DNA of 64,000 bases from Formicarius rufipectus (GCA_013399695.1 VXAU01000691.1:1952992-2016991); one strand, 5' to 3'. Counted from the stretch's first letter, positions 50,746 through 64,000 are shown. Program-made: numbers and translations. The notes: a model not told the origin generated them from the sequence alone.

Positions 50746-53323
50746 TTCTAGCATTGTCACTCTGGAGTGCTCCCCTGCAATAAATGCTACAGCTGCAACC
50801 CCCAGCACTCCAGCCTGTCCACACCACACAAGGTGACTTTGAAAAGCCAAACACTTCTCAAGCCCTTTTGACAGCAGTGGCCCAGTAGGAGAGGGGACTG
50901 TTCTCAAACTGCTTTGATTTGCCAAACTAGAGAACTTTCTGGGGGAAAGAGTAGCTTTGTGTAAGAAAAATGAGGCTGCTGCCATCAGCAGTGGTTCCTA
51001 ATCACCTTTCATCATTAAAACAATTTCTCCACACTCTGCAGGTTGTGTGCACCAGCACTAGTTCTTGCCAGCTCTCAAAACCTGAATCTTAAATACTTTA
51101 TTTCTTACCAACCAGAAATATGCCCAAGGCAAATGGGTGTTCAGTCACCCGAAATCAAACTCTTTCAGTCATCCCTGTTGAGGTTACACAGCCAGTGAAT
51201 CTGAAAAATAAAACCTAAAAATAAATCTTTTGCTTAATGACCTGAGCATGCAGGCTTGGCTGAGGTTCTGTTCCTGGCCCAATTAATGTTTGGAACACAC
51301 CTCAGAAGCAGGTCCTGTCACTGCAACGTTCTCATTCTTCTCCTCTAAATACATTTTCCTTCTCTTTAACCAATAAATCATTCTTCTGCTTCATCTGCTG
51401 TTTCCTGCCTCACTTGTTTCTTGCTGTCAAGATGTAGGAAAAGAGTGGAAACACACTTTTAAGCTGGGGATCACAAGAATTAATTCCATTTGAGGGCAGA
51501 GGGAAATTCAGCAGGCTCTGAGAACTGGAGAGGTCACAGAGAAGGGATCCCAAACAGCACCACATGAGCAGGAGTTGAGGAAACTGTGCCAATGATTTTG
51601 AATAATAAGATGATGTGGTTATACATTTCGACCTTGGTTTAGTTAGCCTGTGTATAGGAATGGGAATTGGCAATCCTGCTCAATGGGAACTTGTAAACCT
51701 AAGGTTGCTGTTGTCTGGGGAGGGGGAGGAAAGTGCTGAATCTTTCTATACAAAGAACTGGCACGTGGTTTATCAAAGAGAAAAATGAAGTGGTTCTTAA
51801 TGAGAGAATTTATGGAAAAACAAGCTATTGAAGTAAACTTTGATGGGTTTTTTCAAAGCACTGATAACAGTTTACCTGGCTATCTTTATTTAAATATCAC
51901 TTATATACTGGAATGTAGTACAATATTGCCATCTAGTGCAAGGATGAAAGATATCCAGCCAAACTGATCCTTTGATGCATAAAAAATGTAAACATGGTAT
52001 GTACAAATTAACACTTTAAAACACTGGGAGTGTGCAACTCTGACAAACAAACCCTGATAAGGACTTGTAGTTTGGTTTTATTTGAGATTCTTTGCTTGTT
52101 TTCTCCACTAATTTTCACCCCCCTGTGCTTCCTGCGTAGGTGTTTGTTTTGTGTTACCTGCTAAATCTTCCATGAGTTACATTGATATTCCATGAGAATA
52201 TATTCATATCCACACTGATATTTTGGGATAGCTCCAAATCACCAGAAAATAAGAATATCATGCAGCAATTTACCAGATTATTTTTTTCCCCCCACAAAAC
52301 TATGGATCTGCCCATAACAACCATGAGCAACTGAATCACAGGGATAGTTTGTCTCCCAAACAGATACAGGCTTGAGATTGTCCCCGTGTGTTCTCATCAG
52401 ATTCTTCTGTGGGGAAAAAGTTGCTTAATCTTGGTGTTGCCCAGAGATCAGCATGTTTGTTCCACGTTTAGGAACAACCTCCAAATATCAGATGATGTTT
52501 ATACAACACTTAGTAATCTAAAGGTGATTTAATAGAGAGAGACTCAATGGCAAGGGAATTAGCAAGACTGTGGCTGAGCCTTGTGGTGTCCCCCTGATTT
52601 TGTGTCTGTGTCCTGTCACTCCAGTGAGGTTGGGCAGCTCATTTTTTTAACTGTTTAGAGACAACAGCCATGACCTTGAATGGGAATTTACTTATTTATT
52701 TTCAGTTCCCTACAAAATATTTTCAAGGCAATATATACAGCTCACAGCTACCCCAGTAATTTACTGCAAAAGGGGATACAACAAAGAATAGCATGAGCCA
52801 AAGTGAGTTCTTGGGGGTTTTTTTTCAGTGCAAATCACTGAAACTTTGTCATCTTTATCACCACTGTTGCTTTCACTGCAGAAAGGCCTCTTGCTGCACT
52901 CTGTAAATATGTTTTTACTGGTCCAGAGGCTGTAATATAATGTTTCTATTAAATGCGGTAAGAGGCAGTAGAAGCCAACGGTAACTTAAATTATAACAAA
53001 GTAATATAATTAATTGTGTAAACAACACAAGGTGAATAATAGATGAGTTTGAAGTACTGTGGTATAACATTGCCCTTCTTCACTTCTCCAGGATTTCAGT
53101 CCAAGATAATTAGTTTACTGATCTCATAGAAAGGATGGTACTGTTGGCTGAACTCTTAGTTAACACCCAGAGAGCCTGCAGGCATGTCCATTATTTATTT
53201 ATAGATCTGCCTCTCAGATAGGTTTGTCTGTTTAGACCAACTCAATTAAATGGGAGATTCAGCATTTCTGGGACATCAAAACATGCATTAGTATAGTAGA
53301 ATGATTTCTTTTATCCTGAATAT

Positions 53324-53516
53324 ATAGAATCATGGAATCACAGAATGGTTTGTGTTGGAGGGCACCTTAAAGCCCATCCAGTGCCATGGGCAGGGACACC
53401 TTCCAGCAGCCCAGGGTGCTCCAAGCCTTGTCCAACCTGGCCTTGGGCGCTTCCAGGGATGGGGCAGCCACAGCTTCTCTGCCCAACCTGTGCCAGGGCC
53501 TCCTCACCCTCACAGA
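53324..53516 (-). mobile_element. CR1 LINE 3'-end fragment, best preserved in window
   Basis: On the plus strand, ATAGAATCATGGAATCACAGAATGG opens the copy; it contains the 8-bp terminal repeat of CR1 (ATTCTATG-like on the other strand). Then follow 'CACCTTAAAGCCCATCCAG', 'CATGGGCAGGGACACCTTCC', 'CTTCCAGGGATGGGGCAGCC' and 'AACCTGTGCCAGGGCC' in the order expected for the reverse complement of an avian CR1 3' end. It stops near 53516 at the 5' truncation. It is less diverged than the copies at 1.2 and 47.1 kb, so probably younger. The wording is close to CR1 copies I associate with songbirds. The open frames inside it are untranslated region, not genes. Confidence 0.93.
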
Positions 53517-56500
53517 GATGGAGTAGGGTGAAGGTATTTGGAATAAAAACAGGTGGAATGAGAGGAGTGTGGTACACATCAGGTGTGAAGAGTTGAATAT
53601 TCGTATCAAGAATTAGTTTCTTTATTAAGAAGACGCTACTTGAAAATCCACTTCAGTTCCCTACAACAAAGCCTGCGTCGTATGAACCGTATGATCCATA
53701 TTTTGAAGCATTTCTTCCTTTTGCAGATGACTGCTTTTTGCCAGAGATATTCATATTTTGAGTCTGGGTTTTGTAAAGGTTTTCAAAATAATCTATAATA
53801 GACACAATAAATCACATATACTTCCTGTGTAATAACCTTCACTTTGCCACAGCAATGACTTTTTTTTTTTCCTAAAGCTATGGCTTTGCATTAGGAAGCA
53901 AAGATGTCATTCCTTGAATTACACTGCATATGTTGGCAATGTTCTTTAATGTGAATTTAAAAATACTACAATTTGTTTAGATCAAATGTTTTCTGCAAAA
54001 GCTCAAACAGTTCTTGTCAGATGCTGACCTCAATTGCAAAAGACATTTTCAATTAAGGAAAACGTTTATATAGTTAGCAAGCTGTCATTCAGTAAAACTC
54101 ATTTTTTTAATTAAACAGATGGTGATAACAAAGAAATTAATGAACACATACTTGCTTGCCTTCTATCCTAATTTGCATTTCTAAATTATTCAGGTTATGC
54201 AGCAATTAAGCTTTAATTGCTTTTAGACAAATGAATATCTCAGAATGAATGACAAATGATGATGAAATCGTCCAAGAAGCATGCTGTACTCTCACCACAA
54301 CATGCTATTTTATTCTGTGGCAATTTTAGAAGCCTGACTGTGGGCCTGGGACGTGGCAGTGCAGATTTAGTGTGGCTGGCTCTGTGTTCCATCTGCAGCA
54401 CATCCTGTGCCACGGGGCTGTGCACACCAGGCGAGCAGCAGAGGCAGAACTCACATTTTTTGGGTGGTGGGTTGGTGTTCCCAGCCCTCTCTTCAGGCAG
54501 GGAGAGATGATGGAATGGCATGTGATCATCACAGCCTTTCCTTTTAGGTTTCTGCTGCTTGGTTTATAAGGAATACTTGAGAAAGAAGATATAACTGGCC
54601 CTGAATGCAGCGAGCTGTTTTAGAGAGAGAGTGCACTGCAAGAGGAATTTAAGACAGGAACTCCCACAGTGTGAGGGTTAGTCTGGGCTCAAAGCAATTC
54701 TGTGCAATTATAACACCCCTGTTTGCTGCTTTCTCTCATTTGGGATTACCTGCATCCTCCCTGGAGCAGCTACACAAGCTGCCAGCACCAGCCTTGTGAT
54801 ACCACTGGAGTTACTTTCTGCATTCCTGCTTTGATTTATTTTTATTGACAAGAGCAGCTCAACATCCAGCTCAGCATCAGTGGGTGTGAGCTCACTACAT
54901 TTGGGGGAAACAGACTATTTTATAGCCTTTTATGCCCTAAAATTTTGCAGAACATGCATTGCACTAAGTATTCAAGTTAAATATTTAATTGGGGGCCTGG
55001 AACTGGATGCTCTTTATGGTCCCTCCCAAACAATTCTGTGATAATTGGCAGAAGACAGATGTGTGAATGGACTTAAATGCATAAAAGCATTTATGAAAAA
55101 TATTGCTTAGCCTGTTTCTTACTAAAAGGAGGGGACTTGATAGCACTGGAGAAAATAAGTTTTTCAATTACTTTATTTTCTCTTTTAATACCTTTTTTAA
55201 ACAGTCTATATGAAAATGTTATAGCAAACTGGAGAAGGGTCTTGATATATTTAGTACAGATTGTGTTGGAGATTTTGCTTGAATTCTTCTTACCTACCTC
55301 TAAGCACTTAAATGGGACAAACATCTAGGAAAACACATCATATTGTCATTATATTTGGTGAAGAAAGGCGTGGGCTGAACCAGTTTATAACAAAATAGAG
55401 ATGACGTGGTAACTGTTCCTTGCTGATCACAAGACCATAAAGACAAAGGAATCAACAATGGGTTTTCTTGTCCAAGTAATAAATCTCATTTGCAATCACA
55501 TCAACAGGACAGCTGCCTAAAGATCCTGAAATAACCAGGTGCTGGTTCAGGCCTGTGATTCTGATGGAGAGTGATAGCTGCCAGAGGGGGAGCAGCTCAG
55601 GGAATGGGATAACCTGGATAAATCCTCCTACCTTGGTGTGCACAGCAAAGCAGCCTAAAAGGACTTGCAGTTTGTCACTAACAAAGATTGGTATTGGCAC
55701 AGCAAATTATGAATTTATTCTCTGTACATCGGTTCTAGAATAGGAATCAACCTCTCAAATCAGGGCAGATAATGCCAAATAGAGGGAAAAAATGAAGTAG
55801 TCAACATGACTCAGAAGTGTCTTCCTACCAGACAGAAATTTTGTGTCTGGAGCAAAAATTAGGCTTTTGTCATAACATGAATGGCAATAACAGTGAGTGT
55901 AAATTTCTGTTGAGCACAGTCACAGTATTTGATGTATCAGAAAAACTTAATCTAGGCTTTAGAGTAGTAATGGTGACACTTTTTATGGCAAATTTCCATT
56001 CAGATCAGAGAGAATCGAAAAAGAAAAAAGTATTTCAACTGTTGCCTTATGTTTTTTATTTAAAAAGATTTATCAAACATGAAAAAGCCTGACCTTGCTA
56101 TCAATACAAATGAGTCAGTAATAATAGCATGCCAAGATAGATCTGTCTTCTGATTTTTCATTTTGAATAAGGATCTTTAGCTTATTGTAGATCTCATTTC
56201 ATGTATCACTCCTGTGAGTAGATACTCCTCACCTATCTTTGAATATAATGCTATTTTTCTTTGAGATCTTGAAGTAAAGATACATGAACTAGTTTCATTA
56301 AAGCAAATATCTCTCTGAATTGATTTCAATTAGTGCAAATCACTTTTTTATTAATTAGTTCAATATCACTACTTTCTTAACCATCCCATATTCAAATGTT
56401 TATATCCATGCCCTGTGTAGGACACACTTGCCATAGGATTTCTGATCCAGAATGCTGTACAATATTACTGCCTAATGAGAAAAGGAGAAAAAGATCCCCT

Positions 56501-59500
56501 TTTAGATGTCTTTTCATGGCTTTATATGTAAGGTTGATTGATCAACATTTATCTAGAGTTTAGTTTTGTTTGCACAGTCCCCACAATATTTTGGAGCTTG
56601 AAAATTTACAGCCATGTATTTATTTAGGAGCTATCTAGGAAAACAGGAAATAGCTTTTTTTACAGTTCTTGAGCCGCCCTTCTCGTGAGGGCAAGCCTTA
56701 AGAGTGTGACTGCATTTCATGGAAACCCCTTTTGTCATGTGGTATCCATGATATTTGTCCAGGTGCCCCAGCCCTGCCTTGGTGACTCCAGTCCTGAGGC
56801 TCAGCTCCTCAGAAGTATTGGGACATGTGGGAATTGTTCTCAGGATCTGCTCAAATCATCTGAAGATCCTCAAGCCTGACCCTTGTCTGGTGCTGAGCTC
56901 CATGTCTGTCATAGCTCATCCTTGGTGTCCTACAAAAAGGGTTGTGAAGGCCTTTGTTACCTGTTTTCTGTAGCCAGCTTTGTTTGACAAAAGGATTAAG
57001 GAGCCTCAAAAATTCATTTGCCTAATCTCCCTCCAACAAAAAGTCCTACATACTCTTTACGTATAAAATTTTAATGCAAGTATTATATTCATATAATAAC
57101 CACTGCTCTGGTTTTGGTATAACTTTCCATTGCTTGTTAATAACATAGTTATTAAATTACCAATGCCTGAAGTGAACTGGTAGCACTTCTAGAAAGAGTG
57201 AACATATGCAGCTGCTTTTCAGAACGTGAACTCAAAGATGCATACCTTAAATGATGCCATGTCTTAATATCTCTTTTTATCACAAGGGGGGTTTACATTT
57301 TAATATTGACAGCTAAAGTAGCTCCATATTTTATAGACTCTTTGCAAAATATGTATAAAGAAGTGAAGAAATTCCAGCAAGTTCTTTTTCTGAGGTATTT
57401 TAGAATCTTTGAATCCAATTAAGCTAATGCATATTCTTAATGGGAAACACAAATATTTGTAGTAAGTTGAGCAGTTCTTTTCAACTGGATACATGTTCTA
57501 TATTAAAATTACAGTCTTAGTGATCAGGATTATGGATGAATTAGCAAAATACAAAATAAGTCATTAGATTTTGGGTTTTCACTGGTTTGAGTCAAACAAC
57601 CTCATAAATCTTATAGGAAAGATAAATGACTCACCTGGATAAATAAAGAAGAAAGTTGTCTGAGCCGTAATGAATCCTTCAGCACCAGCCATTCATTATG
57701 GCTCTACCACATGTTGCCTTTAACACAAGTGCATGATCCTGAATATTATTAAGGTTTAAACAAATTTCCATGTGACAAGCTGGAGATGAAATGTGGCACA
57801 TAAATGAGTTTAAACAGCTAATTAGGTTTTGTGGGTCCATCCTCCGTTTGACAGCTATGTGAAAGCAGTGACACTGATTTGAGAAAGCACAGCACCACCC
57901 ATATCAACTTTGTCATGGAACTGCACGTACCACCCACGGCCACAGGAGCCACTTGACCCTGTCTGAGACAGCTTGAAGACTAAAACAAATCTGAGTTAGT
58001 TTCACCAGTGACATCATTTTATATGAAATAGGTTTCATCTCCTTAGAAATAGAAGATCAATACTTCAGTATTAGAGGATAATTCCATCAGGTAACTTCAA
58101 ATCTGCTGTTTGGTTTAGGTGAGGTTTATTTTTCCACTATGTATCTTTGATTTTGATATCACAATGTCGAATATGACCATTAAAAACTAACCTAGCTAGA
58201 CATTGTGTTTTTCAAAGGGGATCAGGTATGATAAAGAACCTTATGTTAATATATAATTTACCTGCTATGGTAATGAAAATTGTTGATACTAATATGTTCA
58301 TTATTGCTTGGTTAGTCATTCGATCAAATAGCTGACAACTGGTATTTATAGTTAAAACCAGAAATTACTTCTTTGGCTGATAATGGAAAAGAATGGGAAA
58401 CATAATTTTATTTGTGTTGTTAAACCAGATTCTTGTTGTTAGGTAACCCAAATCCAAATCTATTCAACTTTAATTAAAATATATCCAAAACTTATCCTGA
58501 TTGCTATAAAAGTCCAAGTTAAGATAATGGAATATTTAATAAAATAAGTGTAAATCCAGAAGCACTGTCAGCAGGCACTGTCCTGGGTCTCAGGCCCTTT
58601 CCAGACCAGGAGACGTTAAGCTGGAATCCACAAGCCACAGTCTCCATCACAGAGCAACATCTGTCAACACTGGAGTGTTCCAGCTTGGCACAGGGAGAAG
58701 TCACAATTCAGGGACCAAAAACCAAAGTAAATCTTAAGCACAGGAATCTGTTCTTTGGCTGAGGAGAGAGGGAGATGAATTCCAAACTTCTGCCGCATTA
58801 TCCAATCAAGCTTCAGGTTTAAAAGATTCTGTAAAGCTTGAGCCGTCATCGCTGGAGCAAAAGGATGGAGGCTGAAACAATCCCCTGAGCATCCATCAAA
58901 TCCTTAGACTAAATCTGGCTCTCTGACACAAAGCTGCACTGGCTGGGGAACGAGCAGATGCCACGGGCTGAGAGATTGATGTCTCCACCATAGCCTGAAG
59001 TCTGACTAATAATCCAGAACCAATTTGTCACAGATGCCAACTCTTAAGCATTGGTTAAGCCCTGAGCTAATAGTCTGCATTTCATCCCCTCACAGTGGTT
59101 TTATTTTAGCTGCACTGTTGTAAGCAGCTATTCCCAACACTTCTTTAAACTTTCTGTTTCCAGTGCTTCCTTTTTACCCTGTGAGCCCATTTATTAAACT
59201 AAGACTAAGCCCTATTTGCTCCAAAACAGCACCAGAGGTACAAACTCTGCAGCAGCATTTTAAAATCTTCTATTACAGTGAGCTTTAGAGAACAGTGCTT
59301 TCCTGTTTTCCAGTACTCAGAAGATGAGGATTCCTACCTGAACTGTCTTTCATATTTTATGACATTAAAATCTCATCATATGAGATTTTCATCTTTTAGT
59401 TCCAGACTATGAAATAGGAAATAGTGAGGATGAGAGAAGATCCATCATTTTTTCTGTCTCCTCCTCAGAGTGACTATCTGGAGGTCAGGTGGGGGGAGAT

Positions 59501-62079
59501 TTCTGTTTTCAGAGGCCTAGTGATTTATTTGTAGCTTGTGCTGTACCATACAGGTCTTCTATTTCTCATCTCTGCTTCCTGCCTATATTGTTTCTTTTCT
59601 AAAATGGATTTGGCAATTTATAAATTTTAATAATCTTTCTTCTTCTCAAAACTCTGAATAAGATATGTCTTAGCAAAGCTGTCCTTACAGAGTAGTGCCT
59701 CAGTGCTCTGTACCACTTGTGATAAGAAATCAGGGTACTAATTCTTGTGCATTACTGTAGCCTTAATATATCGAGCTAATAAAGATAATCTTCAACACAT
59801 GCATAGGAATATTCGGTGAGATTATCTTCTTCTAACACAATTTGCTCCTTGGAGACTGATTTAATAAAGCTAGAAAATCCCTGTCTTCTAATGGTATTCT
59901 ATTAATCTTCATTGGCAAGTTATTTTTTTCTATTAATAATGTAATTTTGAAATGTAATTTTATGTTGATAAATGATATTTGCAACTATCATCGAGTTTAA
60001 AATACAATCTGGAGCCCCCAGCACAGGACTCCAGACTTCTATACTCTTTATCTAATCAGTAGATAATGATAATTAATAGCATTTGGTTGGGGGGCAGGGG
60101 GGGAATTACAAACTAGTTAATTGATTTAAAAACAATGATTCAAAACCTCTGCTGCATCTCTATAGCACAAAGATACTTTGATAAAAGAAAGTAGGGTTAC
60201 AGACACTTTGAAATAAGAAAGAGGGGTTATTTATTGCTGAAAACAGCCTTGGTTCTGTTGTCTGAAGCCATCACATGTTCTATTGCCTACCCAAAGACTT
60301 GGAAATGCTTCCCCCTGTAATGAGCACCAGAAGTTGTTCCTTGTGGACCGTTCCCATGCTGTGGGTTTGAGTGCTGAGCAGTTGGAGCCCCACCCCTGCT
60401 AAATGGGCTGTTAGGTGTGACTCCGGTTTGATTATATACCTGGAATTGTGGAATATTAGCACGGAGCCCATCAAGCCCAGGTTCATGGAGACAGTTGCTC
60501 TTGCCAATTTAAGCCTGGCTTATGCTGAGCCATGTTTCTAAACCCACACAACATGCTAAGTAGGAGCTCTCTCTCCTGGGATGTGAAACACTGGTAATCC
60601 ACTGCTACTTGTCTGAGGGAGCAGAACGTGACTGTTCTTTGAAGTTTTTTGCTTGCAGTGGGTGAGACATTTACCATGAATAATTCATTTGACAGATTTT
60701 ACCCCTTTAACTGTTCAATTATTGATCACAGAATGGAAATCCTCCAACGTACTAATTATTTTAAATGATTTGTGAATTATTATGGGTGTATTTTGCCTAC
60801 AGATTGTGGGGATTGTTATGAATATTCAAAACTTTGAGTTGCATAAATCATGTGGGATTGATTCTTTCTCTTAAGAAGACTTATACTGTAACAGACAGTA
60901 TGGCCTGAATTACCCTTTGACAACTGATATAATTGTGTAACTACAGTAAATGACATTGCAGTCAAAAAACTTAACTATTTGGCCTAAATCTCACTTTTTA
61001 CAAGTATTGGCTCTAATAACTCTCAATTGCTATGGTGTGCTTGGGAAGTGAGAAAACACGGGGAAAGAAACCCAATATTTTGAATTTCTCTGCGGGGAAA
61101 TTACTGCAAGAAGTGAAGTGCAAGATGCTATGCCAAGAAAGTTGATCTTATGATACAAAACCTTTAGGTGAGCTGGTTTTACCCACTCCACCCTCTGCCT
61201 GTGCCAGGCTGGGGTGTGCATATGAGGAGTTTAGCAAGGAGGATTCATTCCCAGCTCAGGGCACAAGGGATCCCAGCTGGGAGGTGCTGCCTGTGTCCCC
61301 ACATTGCCTCTTGGCTGGCAACAACAAGCTGATGTTGTACAGATCATTTCCTAGAAACAGAGGTGTTCAGCCTGATGTATGTTTTAAAATTGCCAACAAA
61401 CAATAGAATGAAAACCAAGACACATCAGGTCACGAGCCTGACACCATACTACTTATAGGTGCTGAGATTTAACCATCAGGGTCATAATTACTTAATAGAG
61501 TAAAAGTTTAGGCCAAATACAAGCCTGGAACCAAGAAAAAGCACCCCGTGCTCAAAAGAAGCACTTTGTTGAGAATTTGCATCTGTCTCTACTCTTCTGA
61601 GATGATTTAATTGTGTTGTCTCTTCTTCATTAGCCCTGTCCTGACTGTGGAAACCTTCTCTAGTATTTTTGCTTCTAAACATAATTAGGAAGGGAATAAT
61701 GTGATTTAAGTAACTAAAAGACCCCAGCCAAGAGTTTCAATAAACCTCAGTGAGAGATCACAAAGCTCACCTGGTGCAGCAGCTTTGAAACATGAATCAA
61801 GGGATGTGCAGCTGGGGAGAAACTTGTCATACTCAATTAAAGACTCTCTGCAACAAAATATGGCTCAATCAAGGTGGAACATGTTCCTTTCTTATTGGAT
61901 GCACAGTGAGTTGCCCTGGAGGCTCCAGAGGCTCTGCTGTGTTTATTGTAGTACCTGATGCAGAGAAAAGACTCAGAGTTGCATTAAAAATGTCATGGTG
62001 GGGGGGAAAAAGCCTCCAACATGTAGAGATGTACTTGGAAAACTTTTCTAGTTGACTTGAATATTGTCATCGTAGTGAC
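53517..62079. other. Long non-coding stretch, no gene seen
   Basis: About 8.5 kb, AT-rich. Open frames at 54.2-54.6 kb, 55.4-56.1 kb and 56.7-57.0 kb match nothing known. A G-run patch lies near 60091-60103. No RNA gene or further repeat family is recognised. Confidence 0.6.
59367..59389. repeat. Perfect 10-bp inverted repeat with 3-base loop
   Basis: AAAATCTCAT (59367-59376) and ATGAGATTTT (59380-59389) are exact reverse complements around CAT. The stem is AT-rich and not followed by a long T-run. It could form a small hairpin, but nothing nearby indicates a function. Confidence 0.95.
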
Positions 62080-62704
62080 TGTGGTGAGAGGACCCTGGCT
62101 GGACACCCGGTGCCCTCTGAAGCTGCTCTATCATTCCCAAAAATTATATGAAAGGCTTGTGGGTCGTGGTAATACACAAGTTACTGTAATGGACAAACCA
62201 GATTCAACTTGGGGAAAATAGTTTAATTTACCAATCAAATCAAAGTAGGAGAATAAAAAATAAAAGCTAAATCTCACAACATCTCCCCCCCCACCCCACA
62301 CCCCTTCCTTCTTCCTAGGCTCAGCTTTTCTTCTGGTTTTTCTCTACCTCCTGAGTGGTGAAGAGAGTCATGGAATGTGGGCTGCACCAGTTCATCACAC
62401 ATTGTCCTGCCCTTCCTTCCCACTCAGGAGGAGGACTCCTCGTGCTCTTTCCCTCTTCCAGAGTGGGATTCACTCTTCTCCACAAACTTCTCCAACCTGA
62501 GTCCTCCTCACCAGGCTCCAGTTCCTCACAAATTGTTCAAGAATGGAGTCCTGGAGGGGACTGACAGGAGCCTGACAGGACACAGGGAAAGCTTCCAGCA
62601 GCTCCTCTCCCAAGCCAGTCCTGGAGCCCCCCTCTCCCAAAATCTGGCCACTCCAACCCCCTCCATGCTCCAATTTCCAGCACTGTTCTTCTTCCCCCTC
62701 TGAC
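62080..62704 (-). mobile_element. Avian LTR-like repeat, longer copy
   Basis: Starting at TGTGGTGAGAGGACC (62080), the sequence follows, in reverse orientation, the bird repeat also seen at 33651. In order there are 'CCTGGCTGGACACCCGGTG', a GCTCTATCATTCCC segment, 'GGCTTGTGGGTCGTGG', 'ACTTGGGGAAAATAGTTTAA' (a degenerate AATAAA-like site on the minus strand), a C-rich patch at 62283-62300, TTCATCACACATTGTCC, and then CTCC/CCAC-rich internal units up to about 62704. The terminal CA on the minus strand fits an LTR end. It encodes no recognisable retroviral protein. I recall the family as an endogenous-retrovirus LTR of birds, but the exact class needs a library search. The right boundary is approximate. 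Confidence 0.6.
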
Positions 62705-64000
62705 AAAGAGAGCCTCGTGCAAGCTTTCACAGGTCTGATTCCCTTTCTGCTTTGTTTCCCATCAAATATTTACCTCTTCAGAAAAGCAAATTTACTGTAA
62801 ACAAACACACCAAACTACAGCTGGTTAAAAAAAAAAAATATTTGCAGCAGCTAATCCCCCAAAGAGGGGGCCAGGAGCTGACAACTGATCAATGGTAGTG
62901 ACAGCAGATTTCAACTGTCAAAGTGCAAACACTTCTTGAGAATTAACTGGGTGCCCGTCTGAGCTCCTCAGGCTGCAGAGGCTGCTTTGGCTTCTCGACC
63001 TGCTCCACCTCCAGCGGCAGGTGTCATTCTTGCAACTTTTGCAAGTGTTTCTTTAGGACTCTAAAGGGATTAATATCCTTCTTGAGAAATGTGATCCTAA
63101 CTATTGCTGCTCTTGCCACAGGAAATGATCAAGTAAAGGAAACAGCACTTTTGTTCTCCTTATGTTGCCCCACACCCCATCATACACCTTATCAGCTTTG
63201 CACAGTTGAGTTGTTCACTTCTACCCAGAGTTAGTTATTTAATGTTAAGAAATCCCATTTTCTGTCTAGGAGCTGGAGTTAAATGTGTGTTTAATTTAGT
63301 ATCTCTTTTGGCAATTACATGTTGCATGTCTGCAAATTTTTTTTTTTAATCATTTTATTTGATTTGCATTTGGAAAACCTTAGTTTTAAGAAACTGCTAG
63401 GGTGGAACAAAATAAGGCTTGTCTACAAATAAGGAGGGCTTTGCCAATGGTCCACTGACACGTAGTGAAAAGCTCTTCTTGCCGTCATTGAAGTTTGTTA
63501 TACTAAATAGATAAAGCACCCCAATGCATTAACAGAGAATATTTAGATAGTTCTTGAATAAAAACAACTGTCCAGCTTCCATCTCAGTTCATTAAATAGT
63601 TGCAAATAATTTTTCTCAGCTTTTTAAAAGAAAAATGCCTCTTTTTAATTTATTACCCATTCCTGGACATATTTCCAAAATCCATTTTATTAGGATTATT
63701 CTTACTCCTATTATCAACAATAAATTGAGACCTTTTGCCAAGTATTTAATATGCAGGGTGAATAAAGGCACTGGTGGTTTGTTTTTAAAACAAACAAAAA
63801 CCAAACCAATGTCTTGCTGGTGATAAGGAGCATGCAAACTCTTAATTGCTTTTGACACAAAGTGACACGAGCACCTTTGATATATAATTGGGGAGCGATG
63901 CAGTTTAACAAGTTTTAATTTCTGGTGCAGCTGGAAGACAATAAAGAGAAAGCATGAGAACAAATTAAACAGTATATAGGTCAATCATTCTATTAGCAGT
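62705..64000. other. Non-coding sequence to window end
   Basis: AT-rich sequence with an A-run at about 62827-62838 and a T-run at about 63338-63347. A minus-strand open frame of 122 codons at 63616-63984 is hydrophobic at one end but matches no known family. No gene is supported. Confidence 0.55.

Larger units (their letters stand above)
47231..53323. other. Non-coding sequence with microsatellites
   Basis: No gene is recognised. It holds an 18-T run at 48071-48088, an AT-only patch at 49149-49198 and the GT repeat at 50724-50745 (both listed separately). Confidence 0.6.

Noticed and set aside
53338..53609. Open frames of about 80 codons on both strands
   Set aside because: They lie in or run just out of the 3' untranslated region of a CR1 fragment, which does not code for protein.
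62355..62730. Open frames of 69 to 108 codons on both strands
   Set aside because: They fall almost wholly inside the LTR-like repeat; no retroviral domain is visible.
1..64000. CRISPR arrays, operons, tRNA, rRNA and U6/5S-type genes
   Set aside because: No spaced direct repeats, no ribosome-binding or operon pattern, and none of the conserved boxes of these RNA genes was seen on reading.

Overview
This window reads as a stretch of bird nuclear DNA, most likely from a songbird. It is AT-leaning, has no operon structure, and contains short A/T runs and microsatellites. Three fragments match my memory of the 3' end of the avian CR1 LINE, and two fragments match a familiar bird LTR-like repeat. 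The species call is inference from repeat content. I find no complete protein-coding gene, rRNA, tRNA, CRISPR array or prokaryotic feature. The open frames are short, many need a non-ATG start, and none matches a family I recognise. The window is best read as intergenic or deep intronic sequence.

Layout. 1-10.5 kb: featureless sequence with a CR1 3' fragment (1165-1291), a 19-A run and an assembly gap (8466-8563). 10.57-10.76 kb: a dense group of GATA-like motifs and a POU/homeobox-like inverted repeat, a candidate enhancer. 10.8-26.9 kb: mostly unremarkable, with a GC-rich patch near 17.8 kb and a possible old retroelement near 23.6-24.0 kb. 26.9 kb: a possible coding exon on the minus strand. 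30.8-31.1 kb: the best gene-like signal, with a FOX-type site, a TATA box, a GC-richer leader and a consensus splice donor in the expected order on the plus strand.

33.5-34.95 kb is a compositionally distinct GC-rich island. It holds one LTR-like copy, a CTC/CTT polypyrimidine tract broken by a gap (33922-33957), and a two-copy 99-bp tandem repeat. 35.6-36.3 kb holds an unusually long but unrecognised open frame. 36.3-62 kb is mostly unique sequence with CR1 fragments at 47.1 and 53.3 kb, AT-rich and GT microsatellites, and a perfect 10-bp hairpin at 59.4 kb. 62.08-62.70 kb holds a longer copy of the same LTR-like repeat, sharing its terminus with the 33.65 kb copy.

No set of genes works together here. 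If the 30.9 kb promoter is real, the likeliest picture is a plus-strand gene or long non-coding RNA starting mid-window in a repeat-poor, possibly regulatory landscape. I see no evidence of a new biological system; the promoter/first-exon candidate, the 26.9 kb exon candidate and the 10.6 kb motif cluster are the places most worth checking.
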